NCBI GenBank assembly: GCA_000320605.2
Contig: KB445792.1
Span: forward strand, 1,679,581-1,743,580
Source: Gelatoporia subvermispora B
Taxonomy: Eukaryota; Basidiomycota; Agaricomycetes; Polyporales; Gelatoporiaceae
Direction of reading: 5' to 3'
DNA: 64,000 nucleotides
Shown here: positions 34,332 through 46,639 of the stretch, piece after piece
Layout of the letters: each line of letters starts with the position of its first letter
How positions within the stretch are numbered: the stretch's first letter is position 1
Notes under the pieces: generated by a model
What the model saw: the letters and a program-made list of their open reading frames with translations, nothing else
What the model was told of the DNA's origin: nothing
The model's database searches: none
Made by a program: the position numbers and the translations under genes

Positions 34332-36445
34332 TTACATCTCATTGAATAACCCTGTAACGCACCTCCACGATCGAGCATCCCATACATAACTCCAAGTGAG
34401 TTCTGTCGGAGTGTCATCCACGTAGCTGACGAAATTCCACAAATACGGATCTTCTCGTTGCATCAGCTCAAATGCGTTCCCCAACCGAATGAATGCGCGG
34501 GTTTGTGGATGTAGATATCCGTACTCCCCCACTTCGGGTTGGATACTGGAGAGCTTCATATCTAGCCATGCACTATGCCACAGTTCCGGCAGCTCAACGA
34601 CTGTCTCCCACCATCGGGCACCAGAATCCTGCAAAGTTTGTATGCCGTGATGGATGTCGGATGATTTGGTACCGGGTTTCAATATGGAGAGTAAGATACG
34701 AGATCCTTCGTCGGCCGCGTATTCCGGAGCATCGCTAACCTGAAGAAGCGAAATACTCTTATCAGAACGAAGTAGGATTTCGCTGTGAAGTTCATACTAG
34801 AGGGTCTGCACTGTCCTACTCCAGATATAAGTCGAGTATCGAGATGTTTGGGGTAGACGCACATTGCCTGTCAGTCTACTTAAGCGGTAGGCCAAGCATT
34901 TGAAGTCCGCACGCATGAGACCTTCAGCTGGGAGCAAGAGAGTACCGTCACCTCTCAAGGGCAGTGATGGCAGGCAAAGATCGGAGTGTCGATGCAGCTA
35001 TTTCCAAATGACGACATAGAGCACTGCGAGAAATACATATGCCTACCTCTCCCGTATTTGCCACAGGAAAGTGTACCGATCTCAGGTAGCGAATGAGCTC
35101 CTTCATTCAAGGTACATGAACCGTGAGTTTAAGAAAATTCGAATCATATTCTTACGGGGTAGTCGATATTCTAACAATCAACTATCAGGTAAATTGGACA
35201 GGAAAATGACCTTCGTGTACACACCATCCGCAAGTAACAGTGCAAATTCGCTAACAGATCATGCGTTTCAAGGAAGTGTAATGCGTCCGAAGTCGCTGTG
35301 AGGGCTGATGTTAATTATGATTTTATCTTATTGAACGAAACAGCGTGCCTTGCTCAATCACCAAGAACCTTTGGTATTCAGAAGGATGGGACCGTCCCAG
35401 AACCTGAGCAATGTATGGATGTCGGCTGGCACTAATCGTTACAAAACGACAGTCGATCAGAATCCTAGATTACTCACCAGGGTGGGGAAGTATTTATCAG
35501 GGCAATGAGATCATTCTAGCTGGTAGTCAAGCCAGAAGTTACGTTACAGATGTGGCAGAGCACTAACCTCCTCTGAATGTTCGGGGCGGAGAAGTCGAAT
35601 GGCTACTAACCTTCCATGCCAGTGACCTTCCCATTCGTCGCACGAAATTCCCAGCCGGGAGGACCATCGTCCTGTGACTCGCTTGAGCTCAATTTCGGCG
35701 AATCGAAACAAACGTAGCTAGACGAAGGTCAAGTAACACCCATCGAGTGCGATAAGGATGGCATACTTGGTCTTTGTCAAACGTTACAAGCTCATTTGAA
35801 AGCTCAGCAGTCTGCTGCCTGATGGATATCAAGAAGGCCCTCTAAAGTAACGGTAATATTAGACACATATGGTTCATAACAAAGATGTAGTCACGTTGAA
35901 TGAACGGGCTGCTTCGTCCACAGTATCCAGGTGTCGATCAAGCGCAGTAGCGACGGATCCTTGATGTATAAATCGGTATGCAGCACTCTTTCCCATAAGC
36001 GCCACAAGGTCAGCTTGGATTTTCGTCAACATCCTGTGAGAAAGCTAGTCAAGTGAGACGTCGCAGTCTGTGAGCATGCTCGTACGATTGTATGTTGACT
36101 AGGCTCGCCATCAAGGCCCCATCTATGGCATTGGGACTCATCGAGATGGCGAACTCGACGTCCTTGAGCAAATTGACTACCTTGCGAGTAAGGCGGCTGC
36201 ATCTCTCTTTGTCTGCTAAAACTTTCTGTGTTACCATGATTTCGATCAGCTCCCGACTCCAGTCCTCATATCAACTATACGCTCTTCACCTCTATCGTTT
36301 TGATAAGACTAAGAGCAGCGCCGATTACGGCTCCCAAAAATGGAACGGAGCTGATTGTAGCGGATGCATCTTTGGACAGCTCTAGAACCGCGATGGTATG
36401 GGCCAATGCATCGTCAATATTCACACAATGAGTAATACGTTGCAT
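34332..36445 (-). CDS. MLKL_NTD-like helical-bundle protein with kinase-like remnant segments
   Basis: Multi-exon minus-strand gene assembled by eye. Exon 1 (36445-36290) starts MQRITHCVNIDDALAHTIAVL and contains SVPFLGAVIGAALSLIKTIE. Exon 2 (36225-36086) continues in phase with KVLADKERCSRLTRKVVNLLKDVE. Exon 3 holds SMLTKIQADLVALMGKS...FIHQGSVATALDRHLDTVDEAARSFN, and the next RAFLISIRQQTAELSNELVTF. The order of 'PxLGxxxGxALxLI', 'NKxRCxRLxxR' and 'GxIxxxLxxxxxxIDxAxxxF' is typical of the MLKL-type N-terminal domain shared by many basidiomycete NLR- and kinase-like proteins. Further exons give LRLFRFAEIELKRVTGRW, HPYIAQVLGRSHPSEYQ, ALTATSDALHFLETHDLLANLH, ELIRYLRSVHFPVANTGE, LLLPAEGLMRADFKCLAYRLS and a final 34332-34760 exon (YELHSEILLRSDKSISLLQ ... 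RSWRCVTGLFNEM). The middle resembles a kinase N-lobe, but no VAIK, HRD or DFG could be placed. It may be a pseudokinase, a diverged gene or partly decayed. Splicing between 35100 and 35640 is uncertain. Confidence 0.6.
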
Positions 36446-37508
36446 AGCAGCAGTACAGTGCGTAGGTCTGGGGTGCAGAGAGCTAAGCCCGAAGTGACGC
36501 CTTTCCTATTGCGACTGTGGAGGATGTTTACGTCACTTGTGGGCAAAAGACTGCCAAATTGCGCAGCATCTGGTCAATACATGAATTGGATACACGCATA
36601 TATATATGATAATTTTCAAAGCTGTGCGCACAGCCCAATCCAAGCAACTCAAAAAGAATTGTCACCAGTATATGTATACAGCTGAAAACCGTCCCTAAGG
36701 CGACTTTTCCAGCTGTTTGCATTACGGAGGGTGTATCCCGTTGCGAGAAACACACAAATCGGAGTTGTGGAGTTCTAAGGATTTCTCCAGAGGTGCGCAG
36801 CAGAAGTAATGGGCAGGGCGATGTACCCAGGCACGTTGTTTCACAACTTGTTTGCAAGGCATAGGTCCCAGTCACATTTCAGAGCGAGAAGCCCCACTTG
36901 GAAGCATCGCAGGGCATTGATAAAGATTATACCACCTGGTTCCATAGGTGATTATCCCTCGCTACCCTTCTTCGCAGATGTCGTCACGGTACTTGAGGCC
37001 TGCGTCTTTAATGGCCGCACCAGAGTATGAGGGATTGAGAATCCCGGCGTGCCCTCGGGCATCAGTAAAATCTCCATTTGACTTATAACGTCTTATTTGC
37101 CTTTCGAGGTACTTATTGGGCGCTAACGAAGCAGAAAGACGCCGCTAAGTCCCAAAAAGGCGAATAAGACGTGTTAAGATAACCCGAGATTTTGCTGATG
37201 TCGGCATACATTCGGCGCTCGAAACCTGTGATCCCACTATTTGTGGTTGCTTTTTTGCAACAGGCTCAGTCCCCCGTCATAGAAACAGCTGTAAGGTACA
37301 GCAAGCATGAACATCGTACCAAATGCGTCTGCACCACAGCACGGTCGGCTACCCTGCTACGCCTAGTGCGCACGGCGTCCAAATTACGTGGGAACCAATC
37401 AAGATCACGTGAAGCACGAGGTGATCGAAATCGCAAGCGCCATTCTACGAGCGTGGTGTGGATGATTGAAACAAGTGCCTACATAGCCTGCTACTTAGCT
37501 TCAACTAG
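36446..37508. other. Divergent intergenic region with an inverted repeat
   Basis: About 1.06 kb between the starts of two divergent genes. No coding exon was recognised. It includes an imperfect inverted repeat at 37088-37172, described separately, and should contain both promoters. Confidence 0.5.
37088..37172. repeat. Inverted repeat with 17-base arms (foldback or MITE-like)
   Basis: The left arm acgtcttatttgccttt (37088-37104) and the reverse complement of the right arm (37156-37172) match at 16 of 17 positions. Weaker pairing continues inward (gaggtacttattgggcgc against gggacttagcggcg) and a few bases outward. It could form a hairpin of about 85 bases or be the remains of a miniature inverted-repeat element. 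Target-site duplications were not evident. Confidence 0.55.
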
Positions 37509-38661
37509 ATGGCGGCCAGCACCCAACCTGTGTACGGAAATTATAAAGGGTGAAGGTCTCTGTATCTACTAGGAAAGCCGCCTTTCATACTCATCAAAAC
37601 TTACCTGGGCAGGTACTACACAAAACGCCCATTCATTCATGACCCACGGCTTGTACTCCTACCGGTGGATTTGTTCAAAGATGCACGCGTCTTAGACATA
37701 GGATGCAACGAGGGCTGGGTAACCTGTGAGATTGGTACGAGCTCATGACCTTGGTGCATACTATGCGTGTAGCACTGACCAGTTTGTCGCGGAAGCTAGC
37801 ACAGTCTTGGGGCGCTCGCCGCGTCGTTGGCGTGGACATTGACGAAACGCTGATAAGGGCCGCATGGAAACGGAGACGGACTGTTTGGAGTCAACAAGAA
37901 CCAGTGGCACGCGACGTGAATACCACAGAAGAGCAGCAGCCGGCGACGAGCAAAAAGCGCAAGCGGCATGCTGAGGATTCCTTTCACAGCCGACATAAAG
38001 GACCTCAACCAGACTACTTCCCTTCATCATGTGAACACATGTTTGGGCCGCTCCTAATTCCTCCCGCTCATTCGCCGAACAACGCGTGCACGTTTCCCCA
38101 CAACGTCTCGTTCCATGCGGCTGACTGGGTTGTCCATGAGATCCCTGAGGATAATAACGGTTACGATGTCGTTGTTGCGTATGTGTCTACTAATACTCTA
38201 TGTGAATGCGTCATTCATTGATCTGGATCTTTTAGCTTCTCCATCTCAAAATGGATTCACCTAAATGGCGGGGACGAAGGTCTCAAGCGGTTCTTCCGCA
38301 AAGTTTATTCTGTTCTTCTTCCTGGAGGTGCCTTTGTACTCGAACCTCAAGAGTGGGAAACGTATGCGAAAGCAAAACGCATGGATGTGGTACGCCTTAA
38401 GTATATTATGGACATGGATGTCAGGTCTGATCTGAGGCTGTTACAGAGGCTGAGAGAAAATGCAAAGACTCTTCAACTTCGGCCAGATGATTTCGAGACT
38501 ATTCTGAAAGGACTCGGTTTTGGTCCAGCTCAACACCTAGGCAAAATCGGTGAAGGAGGTGCGTTTCCGCAACCATGTAAACTCGCTGTGCATTTCATTG
38601 ATAATAAACTTTGCTTCCAGGCTTTCGACGTCCCGTTGATATCTATGTCAAAGCTCGTTGA
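37509..38661 (+). CDS. Bin3/MePCE-type RNA 5'-phosphate methyltransferase
   Basis: SAM-dependent methyltransferase of the Bin3 family, which methylates the 5' gamma-phosphate of small RNAs. The short first exon (ATG at 37509) gives MAASTQPVYGNYKG. The YGNYKGYY signature spans the first intron. SAM motif I is VLDIGCNEGWVT, followed after an intron by WGARRVVGVDIDETLI. A Lys/Arg-rich insertion (KKRKRHAED) that could act as a nuclear signal separates it from HNVSFHAADWVV. The next exons carry SISKWIHLNGGDEGLKRFF, VLLPGGAFVLEPQEWETYAKA and LRPDDFETILKGLGFGPAQHLG. The last exon gives the family's C-terminal motif GFRRPVDIYVKAR and a TGA at 38659-38661. Animals use this enzyme on 7SK. Fungi generally lack 7SK, and the fission yeast relative Bmc1 binds telomerase RNA and U6. 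Convergent with the HAD phosphatase gene, 189 bases apart. Confidence 0.92.
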
Positions 38662-38850
38662 TCTACGCCGCGGAATTCTTGGAGTCGAAAACATCCTTTC
38701 TATGAGACCCACTTTAACCAAGCAAGTGCAAAACCCAGGAAAAGGCTCAGTCAGTATTGATATTTACTTCAATGCCGCTAGAAGTGGGCCTCATTCTCAC
38801 ACTGGCGATACACATCAACCATCTGAGAGCAAGGCACGTTATGCAATAGC

Positions 38851-39773
38851 TCACCTGGAGAGGTCCTTAACTACAAAGTCTGCTTGCGCATCCTCGACCT
38901 GTTCGCGGGTGTGAGACGTTATCACAGCCAGAGTCTTAGCTCCTGCTGCCCGCCCGCTCCGGATACCCGCCGGCGCGTCTTCGACGACGAGACAGCGCTT
39001 GGGATCTACACCGCACTTCTTCGCACCAAGAAGGTACGGATCCGGTCTGCGTATCTCGTATGAGAGGCATAGTACTTGGACGGCTTCGCAGCGTAACTTA
39101 CTCGGGCTTGCCCTTCTCAACGTCTTCGGACGCAACAAACACATCCGGAACAGGCACCTTGGCCGCTCCGAGCGCGGCAGTGGCATAGCCCCGGGTCGCG
39201 GATGTGACAATAGCCCATCGAGGGTTTGGCAGGGTCTTCGCCGGCTCGATCTGTGGTGCGTCGATGAAGACCTGGCCTCACTTCGGGATAATTGGGACCG
39301 ACCTCCTTCATGATCTCGGCAACGCCAGGAAGTGCAATGATTCCTCTGCGACCATTCTTGGTGGAGTTCTCCACGATGGCGTCTTCGAAGCGACGAGCTT
39401 CCCGCTATGCAATCTCAGTGTCAGAGAGTTAAACATGATCACAGACGTGGCACGTGCACCTCTAACTCATCAGGATCCGTCACTCCGCAATGTATGCGCA
39501 GGTTCTCCACTGTACGAACACCATGACTGGCTAGGGGTATACGTGAGTCTGTTGAGCGCAGACTCTCAATGGTATACGGAAGAATACTCACAACTGAGGA
39601 TCGCGGTTAGATCTATTCCCGGGTATGTTTCGGCGAATGTCTCCCAAGCACCCACGACGCCGTCGGTGGAATCGACGAGCGTGCCGTCCATGTCGAAGAG
39701 CCTGCACGAAGGATCAGATACATGTGTTACGTACTAGCTCCCAGCGTAAAGCGGACAGAGACTTGCACTGCAT
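38851..39773 (-). CDS. HAD-superfamily phosphatase, Gpp/Dog-like (sugar or glycerol phosphate)
   Basis: Cytosolic phosphatase of the HAD superfamily, close in pattern to glycerol-3-phosphatase (Gpp1/2) and 2-deoxyglucose-6-phosphatase. The chosen start, ATG at 39773, gives MQCK spliced in phase to LFDMDGTLVDSTDGVVGAW, which contains the DxD nucleophile motif. The upstream ATG at 39798 is out of phase with this exon. Further exons give WETFAETYPGIDLTAIL, HGVRTVENLRIHCGVTDPDELE, REARRFEDAIVENSTKNGRRGIIALPGV, IEPAKTLPNPRWAIVTSAT (motif II Ser/Thr), ALGAAKVPVPDVFVASEDVEKGKPE (motif III Lys) and PDPYLLGAKKCGVD...LVVEDAPAGIRSGRAAGA (motif IV). It ends VVKDLSR with TGA at 38851-38853. Glycerol phosphatase activity would link it to osmoregulation, but the substrate is an inference. 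Confidence 0.88.
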
Positions 39774-40079
39774 CAAACTGCTCTGTGATCACAGGCATCT
39801 TGTGAAATGAAAGCTTGAAGCGTTGACGATGCCAGCGATTGTGCGCAGTGTAAAGTCGGTGACTATCTGAGCGCTAAGTTGGTCGGGGTGCCTTGACCGT
39901 GTTCGCAAACGGAGACCGGCTACTCCGGACCGCTTAGGCAGATCCAGATCTCACCGCATCGCAAGCGCTGCGCCTGCCGACCGCCACCGCGGGCGTGTAT
40001 GCGCTTAAACCCGCTGTCCTTCAGTCCATCTCATGAGCTCGAACTACTGCGTATAACACACCTGTAGCACCACTGAAAC
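39774..40079. promoter_or_regulatory. Divergent promoter between HAD phosphatase and SEC15
   Basis: A 306-base spacer between two divergent starts. It is moderately GC-rich and contains no gene; no specific binding sites were recognised. Confidence 0.5.
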
Positions 40080-43012
40080 ATGCCTCCTCGAAGGAGACCG
40101 CAGTTCACCCAGGAGAACATCGACCAGCAGCTACAGCAGATCCACCTTCTCGACCAGGCATCTTCCTCCGAGAACCTCGAACAGCTGGGCCCAATAATTA
40201 AACAGATTCACACGAACAGACAGCAGGATGCCTACTTGCGCACACTGCAGGCATTGATACAGTCTAAAGATGCAGAAATTGAGTCCATATGTGGTGACAA
40301 CTACCAGGAATTCATCAGCTCAGTATCTACATTATTCTCCATCAAGTCCTACACCACGAACCTTCGGGAGAAGATCACGACGCTAGATGCAAGTGTATCT
40401 CAGGTTGGACGTGGTCTGGTAGAGAAGAAGCGAGCGCTCCTGCAATCCAAGAAGACTGCCGCCAACCTAGACGAGGCAATCGACACACTTCAGGCATGCT
40501 TGCGTGTCTTGGACGTCGTTAATCGCGTAGGAGAAATGGTCAGGGAGGGGAAGTACTGGAGTGCCCTTCGGGTCCGTACTCTATATTGCTGTTCTAAGTG
40601 TTCGTTTGTCAGTCCTAAATACAATGTGAATATAGTCGTTGGAGGATATCGAGAGCATGCCACCAACATCACTGTCGCAAACCCCGTTGTTCCAGCATCT
40701 CCTCTCTTCGTTGCCATCCTTGCGCGGGCAGATCAAAGATGCTGTGACTGCTTCAATGAAGCAGTGGCTCTTGGACATCCGGAATGTCAGCTCGCAGGTC
40801 GGGCAACTCGCGCTGGACGCCATGGATCATCGGACGCGACGTTGGCGGAGCAGACGGGAGAAAGACCCGATACTCAAGCTCAGTCGGGTCGGCAGCGCCG
40901 TGGAGGTCGTGACTAATGAGAAGAACGAATGTAAGACGGCATGCATCCCGGCCGATGATAAACTGACATGCGCGTTGGTAGTTAGTGTCCTAGATAATGA
41001 ACAGCTGCAAGTAGACTTCAAGCCGCTGTATGAATGCATACACATATACACTGCCCTCGACTCCCTTGATGAGATCCGTAGATCTTACCAGGCCGACAGA
41101 AAGGTTCTGCTCCGTCTGATCGCTGCTATTCGTTATTGTTGACCGCTGGCATAACCAGGCCCAATCAGATCTCATCATTCCTTCTCCTTTGCCACTATCT
41201 TCTCTACCATCCGTCACTCAGGAGATAGTCGGATTCTTCATCATCGAGACTCAGGTGCTCAATACAACAGGAAGCTTCCGATCCGAGCGCGAAGTAGAAG
41301 ACCTATGGGACTCTCTTGTGAAACGTCTCGGTAGCGCTGTGGAAGGTACTCTGAAGAACGAGACGGATGCAGATGCGTACCTCAGAGTCAAGGAAGGCTT
41401 ACTCGGATTCATCATGACATTGGAGGCGAGTCCCTGTCGCAGCATATTGTGCGACCCAAGCTCACGTCCACTCAGGCATATTCCTACGAGACAAGCAGTC
41501 TACACTCATTCATCCTCGTTCTCTTCGAGAAGTACGTCAGCATTCTGGAGGCCAAATTCGGAAAACGCTTCGAATCGGTGGGTATATGCGTATGGCCCTT
41601 TCAGTATAACTCACGGCTGTGCCCAGATTGTGTCTCAAGACGATTACTTGCCCATGTATGTTGAGCAAGCGAGCGAGAGGGACAGTGTGCTGGACACCGT
41701 TTGGCTTGCAAGACAAGAGCGTGATCAACTAGCCAGGTACGAACTTATATGCTTTGGTTAACACGCAGTCGTTGATGTAGGCCGTCCACAAAGGAGTGCT
41801 CTTCCCCTCACGCTGCCGTGGTCACAAAGCTTCTATTTGTGCTGCCAAGATGTGCGTGATGGAGTTCCTTGTCGTAGACATTGTGCTGAAACCTATTTTC
41901 AGATCCGCAGCTACGTGCAGAACTTTTACCAGTTCATCGAGGGTGTTTCACAGCATCATCGAAACATCGATGATCTCTTGAGCAAGGTAACACTCGTACG
42001 AACACCCCGCGAACCACATAACCGATCACATTGTTCTAGTCTCTGGACACGATCTTGTCCACACACATCAGCGAGAGTATTGCGCGGCGCGCTCAGAGTA
42101 CCTCAAATTTCTCTCAGATCACGCAAATCGCCACGAACTTGGAACACTTCGAGGTTGCTTGCGCAGAGCTAGAGCGCTCTCTCACTGTTATACGGTATGC
42201 GGCTTCCGTCCTGTTCCAGCGTTACAGTGCTCCTAAGCCAATGCTCTCAGCTCGTCTCAACGCGGCGGGATCATCCACATCACAGCGGCCGCATCCTTCG
42301 CGTCCTCGCGATCTCGGGTTCTGCAGCGGGTCAATGCATCGATCCAGTCCAAGCTGGACGACTTCTTCGGTCTTGCCGAGTACGACTGGACAGCAAGGAC
42401 GCGCGAGCAAAGCCCAAGCATGTATCTGTACGAGCTCGCCAACTGGCTCACCACCGTCGTGGACTCCCTTGTCGTCAAGGACGAGTACAAAGAGGAAGCA
42501 TACCGCAGCGCTGTGGATTACATCGCGGAGTGTTTCATGGTGTGTCACTCTCGACGTCTCTTACTTCGCAACTCTGACAAGCGCGTGCCATATGTTACAG
42601 GATTTCCTGGCGGGCCGCAACGTGCCGATGGTCAACGAGAACGCCATCTCCAACGTTCTTGTCGATGTCGACTTCCTAGAGGAAGAGTTCAAGCGCAATG
42701 GACGTGGCCACCTCAACGCAGCATTCAACGAGCTGCGCACAGTACGTCGCCGCCTTTTCACCGGAGGGAACAGAGCTGACCCAGGCTTAGGTCGTGACAA
42801 TTGTGATGCAGGATCTCGTTCAGGACTACCTGGTTCCGTCGGTTCGTCTGCAGTCCTACAGCAACGTGAAGCCCAAGCACTTGCAGGCACTGCTGCAGAA
42901 GCTGGCCCGTTATGGCGCCGAATGCCGCGATGCTCCGTCGAGGGAGCGCGGGGAGAAGTGGAGGAGCGCTGCCACGGCCGTCGGCAGACTCTTCCCGGGA
43001 GAGAGTCGCTAA
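40080..43012 (+). CDS. SEC15: Exocyst complex subunit Sec15
   Basis: Subunit of the exocyst, which tethers secretory vesicles to sites of growth; Sec15 binds the Rab Sec4 on vesicles. The ATG at 40080 gives MPPRRRPQFTQENIDQQLQQIHLLDQ. The N-terminal coiled region includes LYSI-type helices (DAEIESICGDNYQEFISSVSTLFSIKSYTTNL) and ends exon 1 at about 40571 with KYWSALR. Exon 2 continues SLEDIESMPPTSLSQTPLFQHLLSSLPSLRGQIKDAV and ASMKQWLLDIRNVSSQVG...RTRRWRSRREKDPILKLSRVGSAVE. Later exons carry FFIIETQVLNTTGSFRSEREVEDLWDSL, SLHSFILVLFEKYVSILEAKFGKRFE, FYQFIEGVSQHHRNIDDLL, IAQIATNLEHFEVACAELE, YDW...MYLYELANWLTTVVDSLVVKDEYKEEAYRSAVDYIAECFM and DFLAGRNVPMVNENAISNVLVDVDFLEEEF. The stop TAA is at 43010-43012. 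About a dozen short introns. Identification rests on strong conservation of the linear motifs with fungal Sec15. Confidence 0.9.
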
Positions 43013-43352
43013 TCGGGTCCATGCATTCTATACATGCTGGCTATACCATACCAGTGCCTGGACTGTTGGTTGACGGTTGCGCACCAGCACGCTAATTTCT
43101 ATATGGGAAGAGAGCATTTTGTAAAGCCCTCTGGGGGCAGGCTCGTACAGGACACGGACCGTATGAAGAAAAGTGAAGCTCCGATATGTATATGTGACAG
43201 AAGGTAACAGCCAGAACTAAGGTGGAACGGTAACATTACGCGGCGGAAGGGTAGACATCCTATGTCGCGCACGACATGGCCTCTTTCGATATCGTAAGGA
43301 TCGTAACACGCGCAACGAAGCGATATTGAGGACCCAGGACCATTTAGGTAAC
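43013..43352. other. Convergent 3' intergenic region
   Basis: Spacer between the convergent ends of SEC15 and the ARF gene. No gene is seen; it should hold both polyadenylation signals. Confidence 0.5.
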
Positions 43353-44178
<826 letters not shown>

Positions 44179-44770
44179 GGCTAGAGATACTGTGGAGGGA
44201 TGAAAACAAAGTCAAGGGATCTGGAGGAGGGTTCGTTGAGGATGGTGTCTTCGCGTTGGAAGGAGTTGCGTGTGAGCACTAAGCGTTTCAATCTCCGAAC
44301 GTGGCACTGTTTACTTATGTGCGTCCGCGCGCCTCTTGGCCTCGCCTCCTCACCGTCCTCCACGTCGTCTGTGCTGCTCTTTGCGACCAGTCCAACTTAT
44401 TATTATCCTGCGCAGCTCTATGCGCAGAATCCGACCCTACGAGTGCTGTGCGTGTTCACCTCCAGACCGGACGTGGTTGCTATCCTGGCAGGCACGCGCT
44501 AGCACATGAGCGCCCGTGCACCGCCGTCCGCCGGAACGTCAGCGACACGCACGAGCCCCGTCCAGCTTTACGTGGCCTGCGGGCTTACAGATTCCCGTAC
44601 TGATCGTCGCTCCTCGTATGGCACTCCCAAGAAAGCTACACACTGACCCGATGAAGTATATCGATGGCTCGGGAGTAAATGCGGAGAGAGCAATACAGTG
44701 GTATCAAGATAGTATCCGGATGAACGAAAGAGTACAACAGAATGGAACCAGCGCCGGTATCAGCACAGAA
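44179..44770. other. Intergenic, 5' of ARF and 3' of MOB1
   Basis: Nearly 600 bases between two minus-strand genes. No coding exon was supported. It should contain the ARF promoter and the MOB1 3' end. Confidence 0.5.
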
Positions 44771-45869
44771 CTACGATCGCGACTTGTCTTCTGCGAGGAT
44801 GGCCTCATTCAGCTCGTCGAGTGGCGCGAGCTCCTTCTTGTCAATCAAATCAAACTGCGCATGAACAGGTCAACTTTGACACATACTTCCTTGAGACAAT
44901 CCGTACCTCGTGTACAAACAAGAAGAAATGGCGGTAACTCGTGTTCAGATGTGCTGTTCGGTCGCTGCATGAGCAGTAGTCCTAAGGCAGCCTGATTGGG
45001 ATGCCTTACCCTCGATACCCAGAGCACAGATGTGGTCGAAATGATTGCTGTACAGATGCGCATACACCCGAAACAATCGGCGAAATATGACACGTACGGT
45101 GTCGCGGAAGTTCTTGGGGAATGGTACACCTGTGTCGCATATGTCATACAACGTGGCAGTGAAGTAGAGGTGGTGCACCCACCAATCTTGTTCGGAAATA
45201 TCTCTGCATTGTCCAGTAGGCCCTGCGCCCAATTCATCAGCGCGTCCACGTATTCTGGGGCCGTGAGCTTGGTCGGCTTCTTGTAGCGCACACCGTCCTC
45301 CCACATGTATTCGTATCTGCCGGGCGGTTGAGCTTGGGTGCGTTATGGCAGATGCCGCACTGACCGTGGTCCGGCAGACATAATGGGACACTGAGATGTT
45401 GAAGACTCCGTCAGCGAGGACGAAGGTGTGATTGAATAAGATGACGTGCCTCCTGTGGAGTGCAGAACTCCGTGATCGTCCCATAAAGCATATTTAGGTG
45501 GTTGAAGAAATCGACAGCTGAAGCAAGTCTGAGGTTAGAGTATGCGCAACACTGATAGGCAGAGTGGCATACCATGTACTGCAAGCCACTCGTTGAGATC
45601 TTCGCCATCCGGAAGCTGCACTGCCAAGCGCAGGTTCCCTGATCCCTACAATCATGACATACAGCGTCAGCTTTTGGTTTACTTCACAGTGTATAACAGT
45701 GGCATCCTCACAAGTGTTGCCTCGGCGTACTTCCGCAGCTGGTATTGCTTCGTGCCCTCGGGAACGTCTTTCCGAGGCTTGAATGTACGCGTCTTACCAC
45801 TGTATTACATCTGTTGACATGTATATCACCTAAAGCTTCAGACACTCACAGGCCAAAAAACGCGGACAT
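44771..45869 (-). CDS. MOB1: Mob1 kinase activator
   Basis: Regulatory subunit of NDR/LATS-type kinases (Dbf2/Sid2) in the mitotic exit or septation initiation network. A short first exon from the ATG at 45869 gives MSAFFGL. Next come [72 protein letters not shown] (a zinc-site Cys), a segment with RYEYMWEDGVRYKKPTKLTAPEYVDALMNWAQGLLDNAEIFP, PFPKNFRDTVRVIFRRLFRVYAHLYSNHFDHICALGIE (zinc-site His residues) and HFFLFVHEFDLIDKKELAPLDELNEAIL. It ends EDKSRS at the TAG at 44771-44773. The fold-forming core is complete; length about 215 residues matches Mob1. With the IQGAP gene it is the second cytokinesis factor in the window, but the two are not adjacent. Confidence 0.94.
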
Positions 45870-46639
45870 GGTGAATGAATGAGTCGAAAAGACGGAATTG
45901 AAGGCCGAGAGGCTGGAAGATGAGCGGCGCTCGTCCAGGTACAACGGTGGCGCGGAGGTTGCTATATCTGGTCACGTGAATTCATATCATGATTGCGCCG
46001 GTTTTGGCAATCTGCTCTACGCCTTTCCCGTCCTCCGAGGACCTACGGGTTCACGACAGACATGTCTAAGGCAGTCTAAGACCTTATTCTACCCGTCTGG
46101 AGCCTCAGAGTAATCATAAGAGACGGCGAAGAAGAGACTACTCGACGAAGATATCCCTCGCGACACAGTGATCCCGACTTCATAGGAGTTTGCTTCGGGC
46201 GGCTCTCATCATTCTATGATATGCGTACATATGCAGCGTCAACGCAGGACTTGTTCAGAGCTGGCTATTACATACGACAGCACCGAGTTTGGTTTCAATA
46301 CGCGTTGACAGGCTGCATTAAGGACATTACTGTGGCTGAGGCTGCATTACATAGTAGGCGGAAAAACAGTTGAAGACTTTGGGAGAGCGAGTGGATATGA
46401 CGCAAGTACTGCGTTGACGCTCTGTGAGTACATAGGTCAGGTATTGGACAAAGAGGGAGTTCTTTCTCGAAGGTCCGGCTTGACCAGTGCGCCGGGGTCC
46501 CGGCCATGGCGATCCCTGTATAAATACGTTGCGAATCATTCCGCCATCCCTATCCTCGTCTTACAAAGCCCCTCACACGCACCTATAAGATCGTCTCAAC
46601 ACATATCTGCTACACCCGTCTCTCAACTCAACGTTAGCC
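45870..46639. promoter_or_regulatory. Divergent promoter between MOB1 and the Hsp31-like gene
   Basis: A 770-base spacer between divergent starts with no supported exon. A tataaata sequence near 46518 lies about 120 bases before the Hsp31-like ATG and could be a TATA box. Confidence 0.45.

Noticed and set aside
39796..39798. ATG at 39798 as HAD phosphatase start
   Set aside because: All usable donors after it are in a phase that does not join the DMDGT exon, whereas the ATG at 39773 does.
42055..43095. 346-residue plus-strand open frame in the SEC15 region
   Set aside because: It is out of frame with the conserved Sec15 exons and has no domain of its own.
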